This document shows, piece by piece, positions 22,339 through 35,002 of a stretch of DNA of 64,000 nt. The stretch's first letter is position 1. The number at the start of each line of letters is the position of its first letter. Both the position numbers and the translations under genes were made by a program. The notes beneath the pieces are model-generated. The model saw only the letters and a program-made list of their open reading frames with translations, had not been told where the DNA came from and did not search any database. The stretch is taken from positions 40,863,173 to 40,927,172 of the forward strand of contig NC_079325.1 in NCBI RefSeq assembly GCF_029931775.1. The letters are read 5' to 3'. This stretch comes from Euleptes europaea (lineage: Eukaryota > Chordata > Lepidosauria > Squamata > Sphaerodactylidae).

Positions 22339-22666
22339 AGCTTCAAAACGGAGCTGCGCCCTGGCCAAGCGCGGCGGCGCCCCTCCGCTCCGGATTCCCG
22401 GCCACTGCCACCCCGCCCCTCCCTCCGCCCCCCCACTCCGGATCCTTCCACCTCTCCCGTCTTGTCACCTGGCTCAAGTCTGGCGGTGATCTATACCTGG
22501 CCGCGCGGCTTTTGTCAAGAGCCGGAGAAGGGGGCCTCGTCTCCCCCTCCCCCACTTCCCTCCCCCCACTTATTTATTTATATCTCCCCCCCTCCTCCTC
22601 CTCCTCCTCCTCTTCTCTTTCTCCCTCGGCCGCTTCTCTGGTTGCGCGTGAGCAAAGGGCACTATT

Positions 22667-22718
22667 TGACGTCGAGGCGGCCGCCTCACCGCCGCGCAGG
22701 GATCCCCGCCGCACCAAT
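22667..22718 (+). promoter_or_regulatory. CRE-like site and CCAAT box
   Basis: TGACGTCG at 22667-22674 is one base from the full CRE palindrome, and CCAAT at 22714-22718 lies 40 bases downstream. Both are about 500 bases before the LMX1B start. The spacing is compatible with a TATA-poor promoter. This is motif evidence only. Confidence 0.3.
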
Positions 22719-23197
22719 TGGGAGTTCAAATGTCAGCAAGTTTTTTTTTCTTTGGGGGGAGGCGGGGGAGGCGGAGGTGAGGCGGCCGGCGGGGTGGGTG
22801 TGTTCCTCCGCCGCCGCTTTCCGCCGCTTCTAAACGGCGCGCCTCCTGGCTCGGGACTCTGGATGGCACTTGGGCGAGGGAGCGCTCCGGGGAAGAGCTG
22901 CAGCCGGGGATCGCATGCCGCGCCGGGCTTCCCCCTGCTCTGGGGAGGGCCCCGCCGCCCCCTCCGGCCCGAGAGGGGCCCCGTGGGCCGCCCCTAGCCC
23001 GCAGGTGAGCCTTCCCGCCGCCCCGCCGTCGGGGCGCGATGCTCTGACCCCCGATGGACGCCCGCCTCGGCCCTCCCGCTCCTCTCTCCTCGGCCGGCGG
23101 CTCCCGGCGCCTCGGCGGCCCTGATCCCGCCGCCGGCGGGCACTGAGCGCCTCCCGCCCGCCCGCCTGCCCGCCTCCCCTCGCCAGACCGTCGCCCC

Positions 23198-23336
23198 ATG
23201 GACGTGGCCACGGGCCCCGAGTCGCTGGAAAGGTGCTTCAGCCGGGGCCCCGCCGACTGCGCCAAGATGCTGGACGGGATTAAAATGGAGGATCACCCGC
23301 TGCGATCGGGACCCGCGACGCTCGGAGTTTTACTGG
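23198..23336 (+). CDS. LMX1B: LMX1B coding exon 1 (N-terminus)
   Basis: The exon encodes 46 codons plus one base, beginning [14 protein letters not shown] and ending PATLGVLLG. This closely matches the N-terminus of vertebrate LMX1B, the LIM-homeodomain transcription factor of dorsal limb, kidney podocytes, and dopaminergic and serotonergic neurons. The start at 23198 is supported by an in-frame TGA at 23144-23146 with no intervening ATG. A second in-frame ATG at 23267 (Met24, MLDGIKMED) matches the shorter annotated mammalian start and has the better context (A at -3). The exon ends after G23336 with donor GTGAGT. The open frame running on to 23560 is intron read-through. This part precedes the first LIM domain. 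The identification is firm; only the preferred start is uncertain. Confidence 0.96.
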
Positions 23337-25399
<2,063 letters not shown>

Positions 25400-25449
25400 T
25401 AAGGAACAGGGCCCCCCCTCCCACCTCTCCCCTCCCCCTCCCTCCAGGC

Positions 25450-25634
25450 CAGTGGCGGACTGGGTCGAGAAATATTGGTTGCCAGCAGACACACAGGTTG
25501 CGACAACTATAAGACTATCATTTAATTTTTATTAATTTTTATTTTTCACATATTGTCTAATGTTTAAGGGGGCTCACTTCATCGGGGGCCCACTGGCCAC
25601 CGGGCGAGCTGACCCAATGGCCGGTCCGCCGCTG
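25450..25634 (+). mobile_element. hAT-type MITE beside the exon 2 donor
   Basis: The terminus CAGTGGCGGACTGG and the inverted right end CAGCGGCGGACCGG form 14-bp inverted repeats. The flanks CTCCAGGC and CTCCATGC are an 8-bp duplication with one mismatch, diagnostic of hAT insertion. The 185-bp element lies 51 bases into intron 2 and has no coding capacity. Confidence 0.85.
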
Positions 25635-27820
25635 CTCCATGCTCCAATCTGACGCCTTTGTCCTTCGGAACCGTCTGTCTAGGAGGGGGGGGGGTCACGG
25701 CTCAGGGAAGCCAAGCACAGCTCTTGAGGGGGGGGGGGGGAGAGAAGAAAGTCCCAGCCCAGGCGGATCTCTCTTCTTTAGGCTGCCTGAGAGATTCCGT
25801 TCAATAAGGAATCCCTCCCCAACAGAATGCCAAAAAACCAGGATCAAAGGACGCTGCCCCACCTGATTCTGTCTGTCCCTGTGTTGCGTCATCAGACGTT
25901 CCATGACGCGTGTCCTGCGCGTGTTTCGTAGGAACGCTCGGGACCCAACTATTTGTTTTGCTTCTAACTAGACTCTCTTCCGTTTATTGGGCTCATGCGA
26001 GGATGGGAGAGGTCGCGAAATATCAGGGAAGGGGTGTTTGTGTGTGTGTGTGGGGGGGGGGGGTTAGTGGTCTCAAACCGGCTCTGGTGGGTAGAAGCCC
26101 CGAGAGCTGAAACCGGATCACGCTTCAGACCGACTTCGAATTAAGCCCCGTTGCAGCCGGCGCCGTTTCTTTTCCGGGAAACGTGTTTCCAATACCGAAC
26201 ACGTTTAAGCCCTGTAAATACACGTTTTGATTTGTTCGCCTTGACTTACTCATGGATCGGTTTGGATTCCCCCCCCCAAAATCCTTAAACCGTGGCGCTC
26301 AGTCCATGGGAATGCGTGTGGACTGAATCTCTCGAGAAGGCCGCAGCCTCTTACTCGGGAGTAAGCCCCGAGGAATTCAACGGCGTTTTCTTCCGAGTAA
26401 AGATGCCTCTGCTTCGGCAGCCCTATTCCAGGCAGGAAATTACCTGTGATCTTTTTTTTTTGCTCGCTTTTCTGTGCCCGTTTTTAAATATTTAATATAC
26501 TTGCGGCCTCTTTTAGGAGGGGGAAAAATTATGAGTCTGCTTGTCGAGTGCTGCAAAACGGCGTAATATTTGTTTTCCAATTAGCGACTTGATATAAAAA
26601 TGTATTTAAACAGGATTCGCTTTTAAAAATGCCACGGGTGGGAAAGTTATACAAGCAATTAAAAGCCAGAAGAGATTGCGAAGTTCCTTCCTGAAAGAAT
26701 GTTTCTGGGTTGGGGAATGTGAGCTTTTTAAGCATGGTTTTTTTTTTTAAAAACAAGATTACCCCCCCCCCCCCAAGTCACTGGATTTGCTGGATTGCTT
26801 TGGTAGGGGAGATGGAAATAAAGAATAGGTTGCAGAAAGGAAGAAAAGATTCAAGGTTTTTTAAGAAATTTGTATTTTTGAGGCGCACGGTAGGAAGAGC
26901 TATCGGATTCCAGAAATGTATTTCTGCTTAGACAATGTTCTCATTCGTTTCTAAATTTTCTGCTAAGCAGTCCTGCAACGAAAGGAATCTTTCGGTGATC
27001 TGGTTCTGGAAGAGACCCCCCCACCCCAAGCAAATAATTGGCAGAGCAGATAGCGAGACCGAGGCGGGGCTTTTTAAAGGCGCAAGCCTCTTTTGAACAC
27101 AGGGCGGTTTACTTCCGAGTAAGGAGGCATGGGTCATAATTGTGTAGGGAGGAAATCAGGAGCGGGTCTGAGCGGGAGGGTTCCTGGAGGTTAGGAGGAA
27201 TGCAGCCCGTGTGGATGAGGCAGGAGGTTTCCCCACCGAGGGGCTGAAAAGTGTTTTTTTCACCTTGCAAGAAAGAGAGAAAAGAGTGGCGGGATATACC
27301 CCCCCTTGGAAGAGGGAAATGATACCCCCCCTAGAAGCAAAAGATACAAAGGAGTGTACAGCCACATATAGCCGATTAATTTTGACTTAACAGTCTACAT
27401 AATTTATGACTGTTTACTTAATAGTGTATTATTTGTATTATTAATGTTGTAGATTTGGCGTTCGCCTCCCCCGTCTCTAACAAGCCCTCGGCGCACTGCT
27501 ATTCACTGGGGAGTAAGGTTCACGTGCGAACATGGATCGGCTCCAAATCGGGGCTAAACTGGATTCAGCCTGGAGTATAACAAGGGAGGGGGGGGGGCTA
27601 CAGCAGTCAAAGCTTTCTGGCGTTGGGGGTGGAGGCTGCGTAGCCGTGGGCGGCGGCAAAGAATTCGGATTGAATCCAGTCGAATGCGGCCAGTTTCCAT
27701 TGGGCTGATCCGGTCTAACCCCCCCCCCCAAAAAAAACCCCAACCCTCCAAGCATCTTGGCTGAAAGGGTTCGGAAACCTACAGCTTTCCGGTTTTAGTT
27801 TTAGGGTTGTTTTTTTTTTT
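25635..27820. other. LMX1B intron 2, proximal unique sequence
   Basis: No SINE, LINE or gene is recognised. G-runs lie at 25684-25693, 25728-25740 and 26051-26062. Short GAGTAAG/GAAGTAA blocks near 26355-26400 and 27110-27120 recall the dispersed family at 17815. The AT-rich 26.4-26.9 kb part looks unique and could hold regulatory DNA. Confidence 0.4.
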
Positions 27821-29290
27821 TTAATTATTACGGGGTGTAGACGGGGGCGATCCATTCGGCTCGTTTGGGCGGATTGCGCTCAGCCGAAGGAGGGAGCGGG
27901 ATGAGAAAGGCGGTGGGGTGGGGGCTCGGCAGGGAAGCCAGCCGGCTGCCCGGGGGTTTCTTCGGGGAAGGCAAGCCGCTGCAAGGGTCGCGGAAAGAAT
28001 AGCCCCGGCTGGCAGCTTCCTTCCAGGGGCGGCCGGCCCGGCTTTGGCCCGGAGGGGGTAGGGAGAGATCCGAAGGCGCCCAGCGAAATGCCAGTGAGCT
28101 CCTTCTCCCCCCGTCTCTCCCGACGGCTCTGTCTTCTTCTCCTTCTCGCTCTCTTCTTTGCTGTTTCTTCTTTTAAACTCTTTTAAAAAATCCCTATTAC
28201 CTGCTCGCTTTCTCTTTTTCTCCTTTTTAAAACGCCTTTCTTCTCCGGCCGTTCCTCCCTTTCCCAGTTGGCCTCCAGCCCCTTTCCCCCTTGGAATCCC
28301 CTCCGCTTCCCCCCTCCCCATAGCAGAGGCGACAACCCTGCGCAAAACCCGCCGCCGGCCGAGCCAAAGCGGCCGTGCCGAAGCGAGGCCGACCCTCCCC
28401 GGCTCCGCCAAGCGCTCCGGCCGCGGTCCGGGCCTGCGAAGGAGGCGGGTCCGCAGCGGGCCCCGACGTCTCCCCGCACTCCCCGGGGCTTCGGGGCCTG
28501 GAAGCGGCTGGGCCAGCGACGCCTCGCCGGGGGCGCGCTTGACCTTTGCGCAGAGCCGGAGCGGGGGCCGCCTGAGCTGTCGCCGCCGCGAAGAAACCCG
28601 AAGACATGAGAAGAAGGGGCGGAAGAACCGCGGCTCGTGGGGATCCGGCCCCAGGGCTCGCTTCAAAGGCCGGGGATGGCGTGGGCTGCCTTCTCCCGCC
28701 GCCTCTCTCGCGGGCTGCGATGCGCCCTTGGAGAGGTCGTCCAATGCGCCCTTGGAGAGGTCGTCCAATGCGCCCTTGGAGAGGTCGTCCAATGCGCCTT
28801 TGGAGAGGTCGTCCAATGCGCCCTTGGAGAGGAGAGGTCGTCCAATGCGCCCTTGGAGAGGTCACCGGGGGGAAGCGAAACAGCCCGCCGGTGGGCGCGA
28901 AGGAGTTCCCCTTCGCTGCACGTCTGCCCGAGGGGACCCCCACGCTCACGCCCGTCTCTTGCTTCCCCGAAGTGACCATTTCCCCGAGACCCTGCAGCCC
29001 GGCCCGCCTCTCCAAGCTCCGGGGAGACCCGCGCTCCTCTGCGCCGCGGAGGACGCGGCTTTTTCGTGGCTTTTTCGCTCCTTTGGCCCTAGCTGGGGAC
29101 AAGCAGGCAGGGCCGGGGAGGGAGGCCTTCCCGGGGGCCGGCACGGACTGGGGGCTGGCGGCCCCGACAGCGCGCCTTCGGGGGAGCAGGCCCGTGCTTG
29201 GCCTGGTTAAGCGCAACCGTGGCTCTGCAGGAGAGAAAGGGAGAGCTCGGGAAAGGGGGCTGTGGGCCGCTTTCGTCGGCTAGGCCGTCC
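27821..29290. promoter_or_regulatory. Second CpG-rich block, inside LMX1B intron 2
   Basis: This 1.4-kb stretch is GC- and CpG-dense, comparable by eye with the promoter region, and lies 2.4 kb after exon 2. Long open frames exist in several overlapping frames on both strands (up to 350 codons). None contains a recognised domain and they mutually exclude each other, so no protein is called. An internal or antisense promoter is possible. The minisatellite at 28720 lies inside. Confidence 0.5.
28720..28861. repeat. 24-bp minisatellite, six copies
   Basis: The unit ATGCGCCCTTGGAGAG plus GTCGTCCA is repeated head to tail. There are six copies of the 16-base core, one with a single C-to-T change, and an extra GAGAG before the last unit. 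Because 24 is a multiple of three it stays open in several frames. Confidence 0.95.
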
Positions 29291-29721
29291 TTCGGTGTCT
29301 CTTCCCCCCCCCCCCCAACTTTCCAAAGGAGAAGCGCCGCGGAGGGTCTGACCATCCCGGGCTTTCCAGCCAGCCAGAAAGACATCGCCGCTCTGTTCCC
29401 GCGGTTTATAAAAACCGAAAGAAGGTCGCGATTTCGTTAGCTTTTTGAAAGAATAAATTAAAATGCCCCCTCCGAAACCCTTTGAATTAAAAGCGCACCC
29501 GCATTGCTTTCAAGAGGGGAGACCCTTCGGAAGCCGTCGGGTTTCACTGTGGAACAAACGCGTTTAGGGCTGGTTGTATTGAACCCTCGGCTGGCCTAGA
29601 AGAGCCGCTGAAGCCCGCCTGTTGGGGAGAGTTTCTCTCACCTCTAGAGTAATGGCAAAAGGAGGGGGCTTCTGCTTTTACAAATATTTGCAGAATAAGG
29701 AGAAAGGGGGGGGGAGAATGA
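29291..29721. other. Intron 2, unique sequence
   Basis: A C-run is at 29307-29318. Nothing else is recognised. Confidence 0.35.
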
Positions 29722-29840
29722 AGCCTGGCTAATGTACCCCGCAGGGTTGTTGTGAGGATAGAATGGGGGTAGGGGAGAAGGTTGTACGCCACCTGGGAGG
29801 AAAGTGGGGGTATAAAGGAAAGGAAGAAATAAATGATCAA
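29722..29840 (+). mobile_element. SINE family C 3' fragment
   Basis: GCAGGGTTGTTGTGAGGATA, then a GGTTGTACGCCACC block, and GGTATAAAGGAAAGGAAGAA match the body and tail of family C. The head is missing. Confidence 0.65.
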
Positions 29841-31204
29841 AGGAGTTATTAAAATACTGAAAGCTTGTGAATGGGCCTTCTCTTTTTGCAGATCAATACG
29901 CAGCCGTACCTACTCTCCCGTATGAAACAGATCCTTTTCTGGGCTGGGGGTTACTTAGCTACCCCTTTGGGAAAGCCAGGCCTTAGAGCGGGGAGGCGCT
30001 TCCTTGAAGGCCAATGCTGAATCCGATCCCTGAGATGGATCAGACAAAGGAGGGGGGAACAGAACCAACCCAGGCCACCCTTGGATACAATCACTGTTGA
30101 ACTGCAAAGCGGCCCTTTAGTTTTAAGGGCCTTTCTTGTGGTTCCATTATATAATCTTGTAAGAGGCATACCAACATTATTGGTACATAAATCACGCGGA
30201 AAAGCAAAGGGATTTGTGCCTTTGACATGCAGTCATGTCAAATACTGAGACTTACGCCAATGTTGATGTGCAACCCTATGCAGGCCTCATTCTACAGCCT
30301 AGTAATGGGCTTACAGACTGAGCCTGGTTCTTAGTCAAGAATATCCCTTCTCTCCCCTCTCATATGCCTCCTTTTCCTCATTCCCCTCTAAACGGCACCT
30401 TTCGAAATACGCTTCCCTGTTGAATGTCAGGAGGTGTCAATTAATCCAACTGCGGACAGCCAGACATATTTGGTAGTGGGTGATTCTTCAGAAGCAAAAA
30501 AAGGCTGCTTGTGCACCATGACCGTTTGCCGTGCTTCTGCCTTTGCTGCTATGAATGCTGAGGCACTCACAGTGGCAACGGAGTGCCCATATGGTGGATT
30601 CCCTTGCAATTTCCTTTGCCTAAGTCTCCAGTAGACACTGGCCCCTGCATCACCAGAGGGGTTTTTGGGTGGGGGGAGGTGTTCAAAAGATTCGGTAACT
30701 GACATATTGCTATCTAGTAAGATGTATGAAATGGAAGTTTCTTGTTTTTGTGTGCCTGGGTGGGGAGTGTGCCCGGGGCCTCAAAGAAAGTTCTTTCACA
30801 TTAAGGGGAGAATGGAAAGCCTTGCAGCACCTGAAGGACTTACCAGGTTTATTATGGCCAAAGTTTGCATGGATTAGAGCTCCTTCGATCAGAGGCCTAG
30901 AAAAGGTGGCCTCCTAACTCTGTTGATCTTTCAAGAGCATCGTTCCTTTTTTTTGTGTGTGGTCACAAATGAAAATTAAGGGCTGCCCTCCCATAACCGC
31001 CTGGTGTCGTCCCTCTTCCTAATCTTCCTCCTGCCCCGGTTGAAATGTCGATTGTAGACTCCCTGAGGCAGAGACCTGCCTTGTTGCTTTGCAAGTGGCC
31101 CTGTGCAGTGATGGAACTACGAGAGCAATGCCATAATAAAAGCCATCGTCGTTCTTGAAAACCCCACGGTTTCATGCGCAACCAGTGTGTCGGTGTTCTA
31201 GCTA
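29841..31204. other. Intron 2, mostly unique sequence
   Basis: A worn family E-like segment lies at about 30825-30935 (CTTGCAGCACCTGAAGGACT, GTTGATCTTTCAAGAGC). No gene recognised. Confidence 0.4.
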
Positions 31205-31333
<129 letters not shown>

Positions 31334-32833
31334 TCTTTTGCTTGGGGCCAATTCTCTCTCCCCCCTTCTTCCCTCCCCCTCCACTTCATGCTTGTCACTA
31401 AAATTTAGAACCCTCTTTATGTCCGGAGTGGGGTAGAACATGGTCACTTCAATCGCCAGGACATAATATGACTCTGTGAGTAGTCTGGTGGGGAACAAAA
31501 GGCAACAACTCTTGTTTTCCATCAGCTTTTGTCTAACATTCAGGAGGGTTCCAAAAAGACCCTGAAGTGAAGCTCTGGAGGGGAGGGAGACTTTGTGCAT
31601 TTCATAGCGACAGCCCCCAAATCCCTCACCATGGAAACGGGCAAGTACACGGGAATCAGACATGCGGTGTATAAATATTACCAAAGGTTATAACTCCTGG
31701 CTGAATGGGTGGGGGGGATTAATGCCCCTTCATTTCAGAGTGACACCCCAAATGTGTTGTTTCAGACCGGGGCGTTTGCCCTCGGCCTGTAAGCGAAGGA
31801 CGGTTTACACAGCGTTCCACTTCAGTCTTAAAAATAAATTGGCTCGGAAAGCTAGCTTTGTAGGTTGGGAACCGAGTTCCGACGCATCTTAAGTCCTCCA
31901 CTGAGATGCTGCCATGTCTGATGGAAACAAACTTTGCACATTACGCCGTTTCGCCCCCCTCCAAACCATGCCTAGCTGTTGCGGACCCTTTGGTGCAATA
32001 AATGTTTGCAGTTCTGCGATTCATATTACATAAAAAATTATTTGAACATCCAAACACGTTAGGGCTAATGAAAGATCGGATTTGTAGGGAGTGTGGGTTC
32101 CCCCCCCCCTTTCCCCCTAAAGCAGGATCCATGAATGCTTTTCTGTGGGAAAAATAACATGTCAAGAGGTGGGATGTAAGAGGTTAACACCCTTTAAAAT
32201 CAGCGTAAAATATGAGATTTAGAAGCTGTCTGCTCAAAAAGGGGGGGAGGGTTGTCCAACCTAGAGAAGAAAGCCATAGTTTGCTTTTTTTTTTTTTTTT
32301 TGGCTGGGAAAATATTGTTGAAATGTGAAGGTGCAAGCTATAATTGCTGGAACAATCAATTAATGGTAAATTGATTAACTAGAGGGGAAAATATATTTGG
32401 TAAGCCTCAAGGTAAAGAAAGACAGAGCTATTTTTGCAGCCTCTTGATCCTAGTATTAGTGTACAAGGGAACCAGGAGAAATGCTACAGTTAGCCTTTTC
32501 TCTCCAAAATAAGAAATAGCCTATGTTTACTAAATTATGAATCAGCTCAAACTTCCATTTGATATTGCAAAAAGATGCCATGGTTGAAGCTTCAGTAATG
32601 TACACATGGAAATAGTGAATTAATTTGTTGAAAGGTAGATGGCAGTTCAAATAAAGTCCTTTAACAGATCAACAGCTTTCTCATAGAGGTACATGCTGAA
32701 TATCCTGGTTTCAATACTGCTCGCATTCTTATATGAATCTTGGCAATTTTGGATGAAATTTGTAAATATCTAACTCATATCTCCTGGTGAGTCTTCATTA
32801 TGCCATATATGAAATTATCAACATTTGCTGTAA
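31334..32833. other. Intron 2, unique AT-rich sequence
   Basis: No mobile element is recognised. A C-run lies at about 32100-32110 and a T-run at about 32286-32301. The sequence is AT-rich and free of SINEs, consistent with unique or conserved non-coding DNA. Confidence 0.4.
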
Positions 32834-33065
32834 AAAACAAATCAAAATATTTGCCAGTGTATGCTGGAGGAACAGACATTTGTATAGAGACTCGTTTGAG
32901 AGCATTCATGAAATTCAACTGGGATTTTTAGCATTGATATGTGCATACCAACACCCCCTCCACTTTGGATACACACACATGCACACACACAAATCCTGCA
33001 CAATCTAATAAGCACAGCTGTAAAATAAAAGTCTCTTCAGATATTTTTTCTAATTGGACAATGTT
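32834..33065 (+). repeat. Tandem duplication, copy 1
   Basis: From AAAACAAATCAAAATATTTG to TCTAATTGGACAATGT this copy matches 33073-33321 in the same order. Shared blocks include GAGACTCGTTTGAGA, GGGATTTTTAGCATT and CCTGCACAATCTAATAAG. Confidence 0.9.
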
Positions 33066-33072
33066 CTGTCCC

Positions 33073-33321
33073 AAAACAAATCAAAATATTTGCCAGTGTA
33101 TGTTGGGAAAAGAGACATTCATACAGGCAAGATGGAGACTCGTTTGAGAACATTCATGGAATTCAAGTGGGATTTTTAGCATTCACATGTGCATATACAA
33201 ACACCCCCTCCAGTTTAGACAAACATACATGCACACCAGTCCTGCACAATCTAATAAGAAAGCTGTAAAGTAAAAGTCTCTTCAGATATTTTTAAAGCCT
33301 TTTTTCTAATTGGACAATGTC
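33073..33321 (+). repeat. Tandem duplication, copy 2
   Basis: This copy starts 239 bases after copy 1. It differs by scattered substitutions and small insertions, such as CAGGCAAGATGG at about 33125. It is an old local duplication, not a known mobile element. Confidence 0.9.
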
Positions 33322-34688
33322 GTGGTGGCAGGGAGGGGCCTGGGGGGGGAGAGGAATGGCATCTAAGGCCGTGTAGGAATAAAAAGATATCAACATGTTG
33401 GTCTTTTGTTAGTTCACAGCACCTAGTTTGACACAACAAGCCCGCCTGCTGGGTTTGCTCTTATGGCCTGACAGTCGAAAATGGGGTGGGGGGGAATGCA
33501 GAGGGGGAGAGCAAAGAGATACGGTAAATCAATTGGTTCCTCGCCCTTGCAAATGTTCTCCAAATGTAACAGTGTGCAATGAAAAATATACACTTCTGAA
33601 ATTTCATCCCTGACATTTCTTATTGGGTTGATTTTCAAAAATTGCCCCCCCTTTTTTGTAAATACACAGATGGAATTATATGTTCAAAACTTGGGAAGCT
33701 GGGTTCTTGTTTGTAGAAAGGCCATATATGAATAATGAAAATATAGAATTTATTAGAAGCGCTATGTCAAGATTAAAATTATTTTAAAAACATTAAAACA
33801 GCACAATGGCATCTCCTAAGGCTGATATCTACAACCACATGCCAAACACATTTTGGCCTATATGGCCTTCCTCAGTGGTACCCAACGTCTGTTTTCTAGG
33901 TTGGGTTCTATTCCCCTCTTTTTTCTTCTACTACTTGTAGAAAGGCCATTCCATGAGTTTGCCACAATCTTTCCCCCGGCTGGAATGAAACCCAAGTTAA
34001 TGGCTACACCTGAACTCAAATGTCCCCACCCCCTGCAAAATGGAGAGAATTACACCCCTCCCAGCTTGTGTGCTTTGTGCACGAACCTTGCTTTTTGGGG
34101 TCCCCCCTACCCCCAGTGCAAAGCAAATGTATTTCCTTGGAAGTAGGGTTAGAAAAATAAGCCGCCTGGAATCCACCAGTGAATCTGAGTAATCAGTGAC
34201 CCTGATGTGAGGTGGAGTATGTAGCCCTGTTGTGACTTATTTCAGCAGATCGCTCCCTGATCATAATTGATGGAACCATGCTTATGAGGAAGATTCCAAC
34301 CAGCATGTTATCTCATTAATATGGCAACTGGAAGCTTAAATTGGTAGCCAAAAAACCTCTTGCTTGAGTTGGTTCTATGTGGCAGACTTTTGCCACTCTT
34401 AGCTGGCAAAAACAGATTTCCACCAAAAGCAATGGCAGACATGTTTGTATTGGGTGCGTTGAGGGTCGGCCTGAGGGAAAGATCCTATCCTGCAGTATGA
34501 CACACATAAAAGTACATTTTGCTGCAGTGTCTAGGATTTGCTGCCCCAACCTCAATGCATTTTGAGGACATAACTCTGCCTCTACCTTTTCAGGCTACGG
34601 TTCAGCACCTGATCTGATTTAATGTTGTTTCTTGTAAAGCTAAGCATAAGCCCGGAATTGCATTAGTTAGCACATTTTAATTTAAATA
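33322..34688. other. Intron 2, unique sequence
   Basis: No gene or complete repeat. G-runs lie at 33342-33349 and 33487-33494. Confidence 0.4.
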
Positions 34689-34696
34689 TATATGCT

Positions 34697-34994
34697 GGAA
34701 GAGCCCCGTGGCGCAGAGTGGTAAGCTGCAGTACTGCAGTCCAAGCTCCGCTCAAGACCTGAGTTCGATCACGACGGATGTTGGTTTCAGGTAGCTGGCT
34801 CAAGGTTGACTCAGCCTTCCATCCTTCCAAGGTCGGTAAAATGAGTACCCAGCTTGCTGGGGGTAAAGGGAAGATGACTGTGGAAGGCCCTGGCAAACCA
34901 CTCCATAAACAAAGTCTGCCTAGGAAACGTAGGGCTGTGATGTCACCCCATGGGTCAGGAATGACCCGGTGCTTGCACAGGAGACCTTTACCTT
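34697..34994 (+). mobile_element. tRNA-derived SINE (ACA-like), full length with target duplication
   Basis: It opens GAGCCCCGTGGCGCAGAGTG and has B box GAGTTCGATCAC. The blocks GACTCAGCCTTCCATCC and GGTAAAATGAGTACCCAGC follow, and it ends AGACCTTTACCTT. The duplication TATATGCT (34689-34696 and 34995-35002) is perfect, so the insertion is fairly young. This is a different SINE family from A, B and C. Confidence 0.95.
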
Positions 34995-35002
34995 TATATG
35001 CT

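Larger units (their letters stand above)
21480..23197 (+). promoter_or_regulatory. LMX1B: LMX1B CpG-rich promoter and 5' UTR region
   Basis: The stretch is strongly GC- and CpG-rich and runs directly into the LMX1B start codon. That is the usual setting of this developmental regulator's promoter. The transcription start site cannot be fixed from sequence. A TATTTATATA-like AT patch at about 22571-22583 and a CCAAT box at 22714 are candidates for core elements. The long open frames at 21477-22226 and 22512-22997 are composition artefacts: they overlap frames on the other strand and show no domains. Confidence 0.6.

Noticed and set aside
21477-22489. Open frames of 160-263 codons upstream of LMX1B
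   Set aside because: These are GC-rich composition artefacts that partly read through the CTTT microsatellite. No conserved motif, and mirror frames exist on the other strand.
22571-22583. TATA box for LMX1B in TATTTATTTATATC
   Set aside because: It is over 600 bases from the start codon in a low-complexity stretch, and the start site is unknown, so it is mentioned only as a candidate.
27821-29216. Open frames of 329-350 codons on both strands in the intronic CpG block
   Set aside because: They overlap each other in several frames, have extreme Arg/Pro/Ala composition from GC-rich DNA, include the minisatellite, and show no domain.
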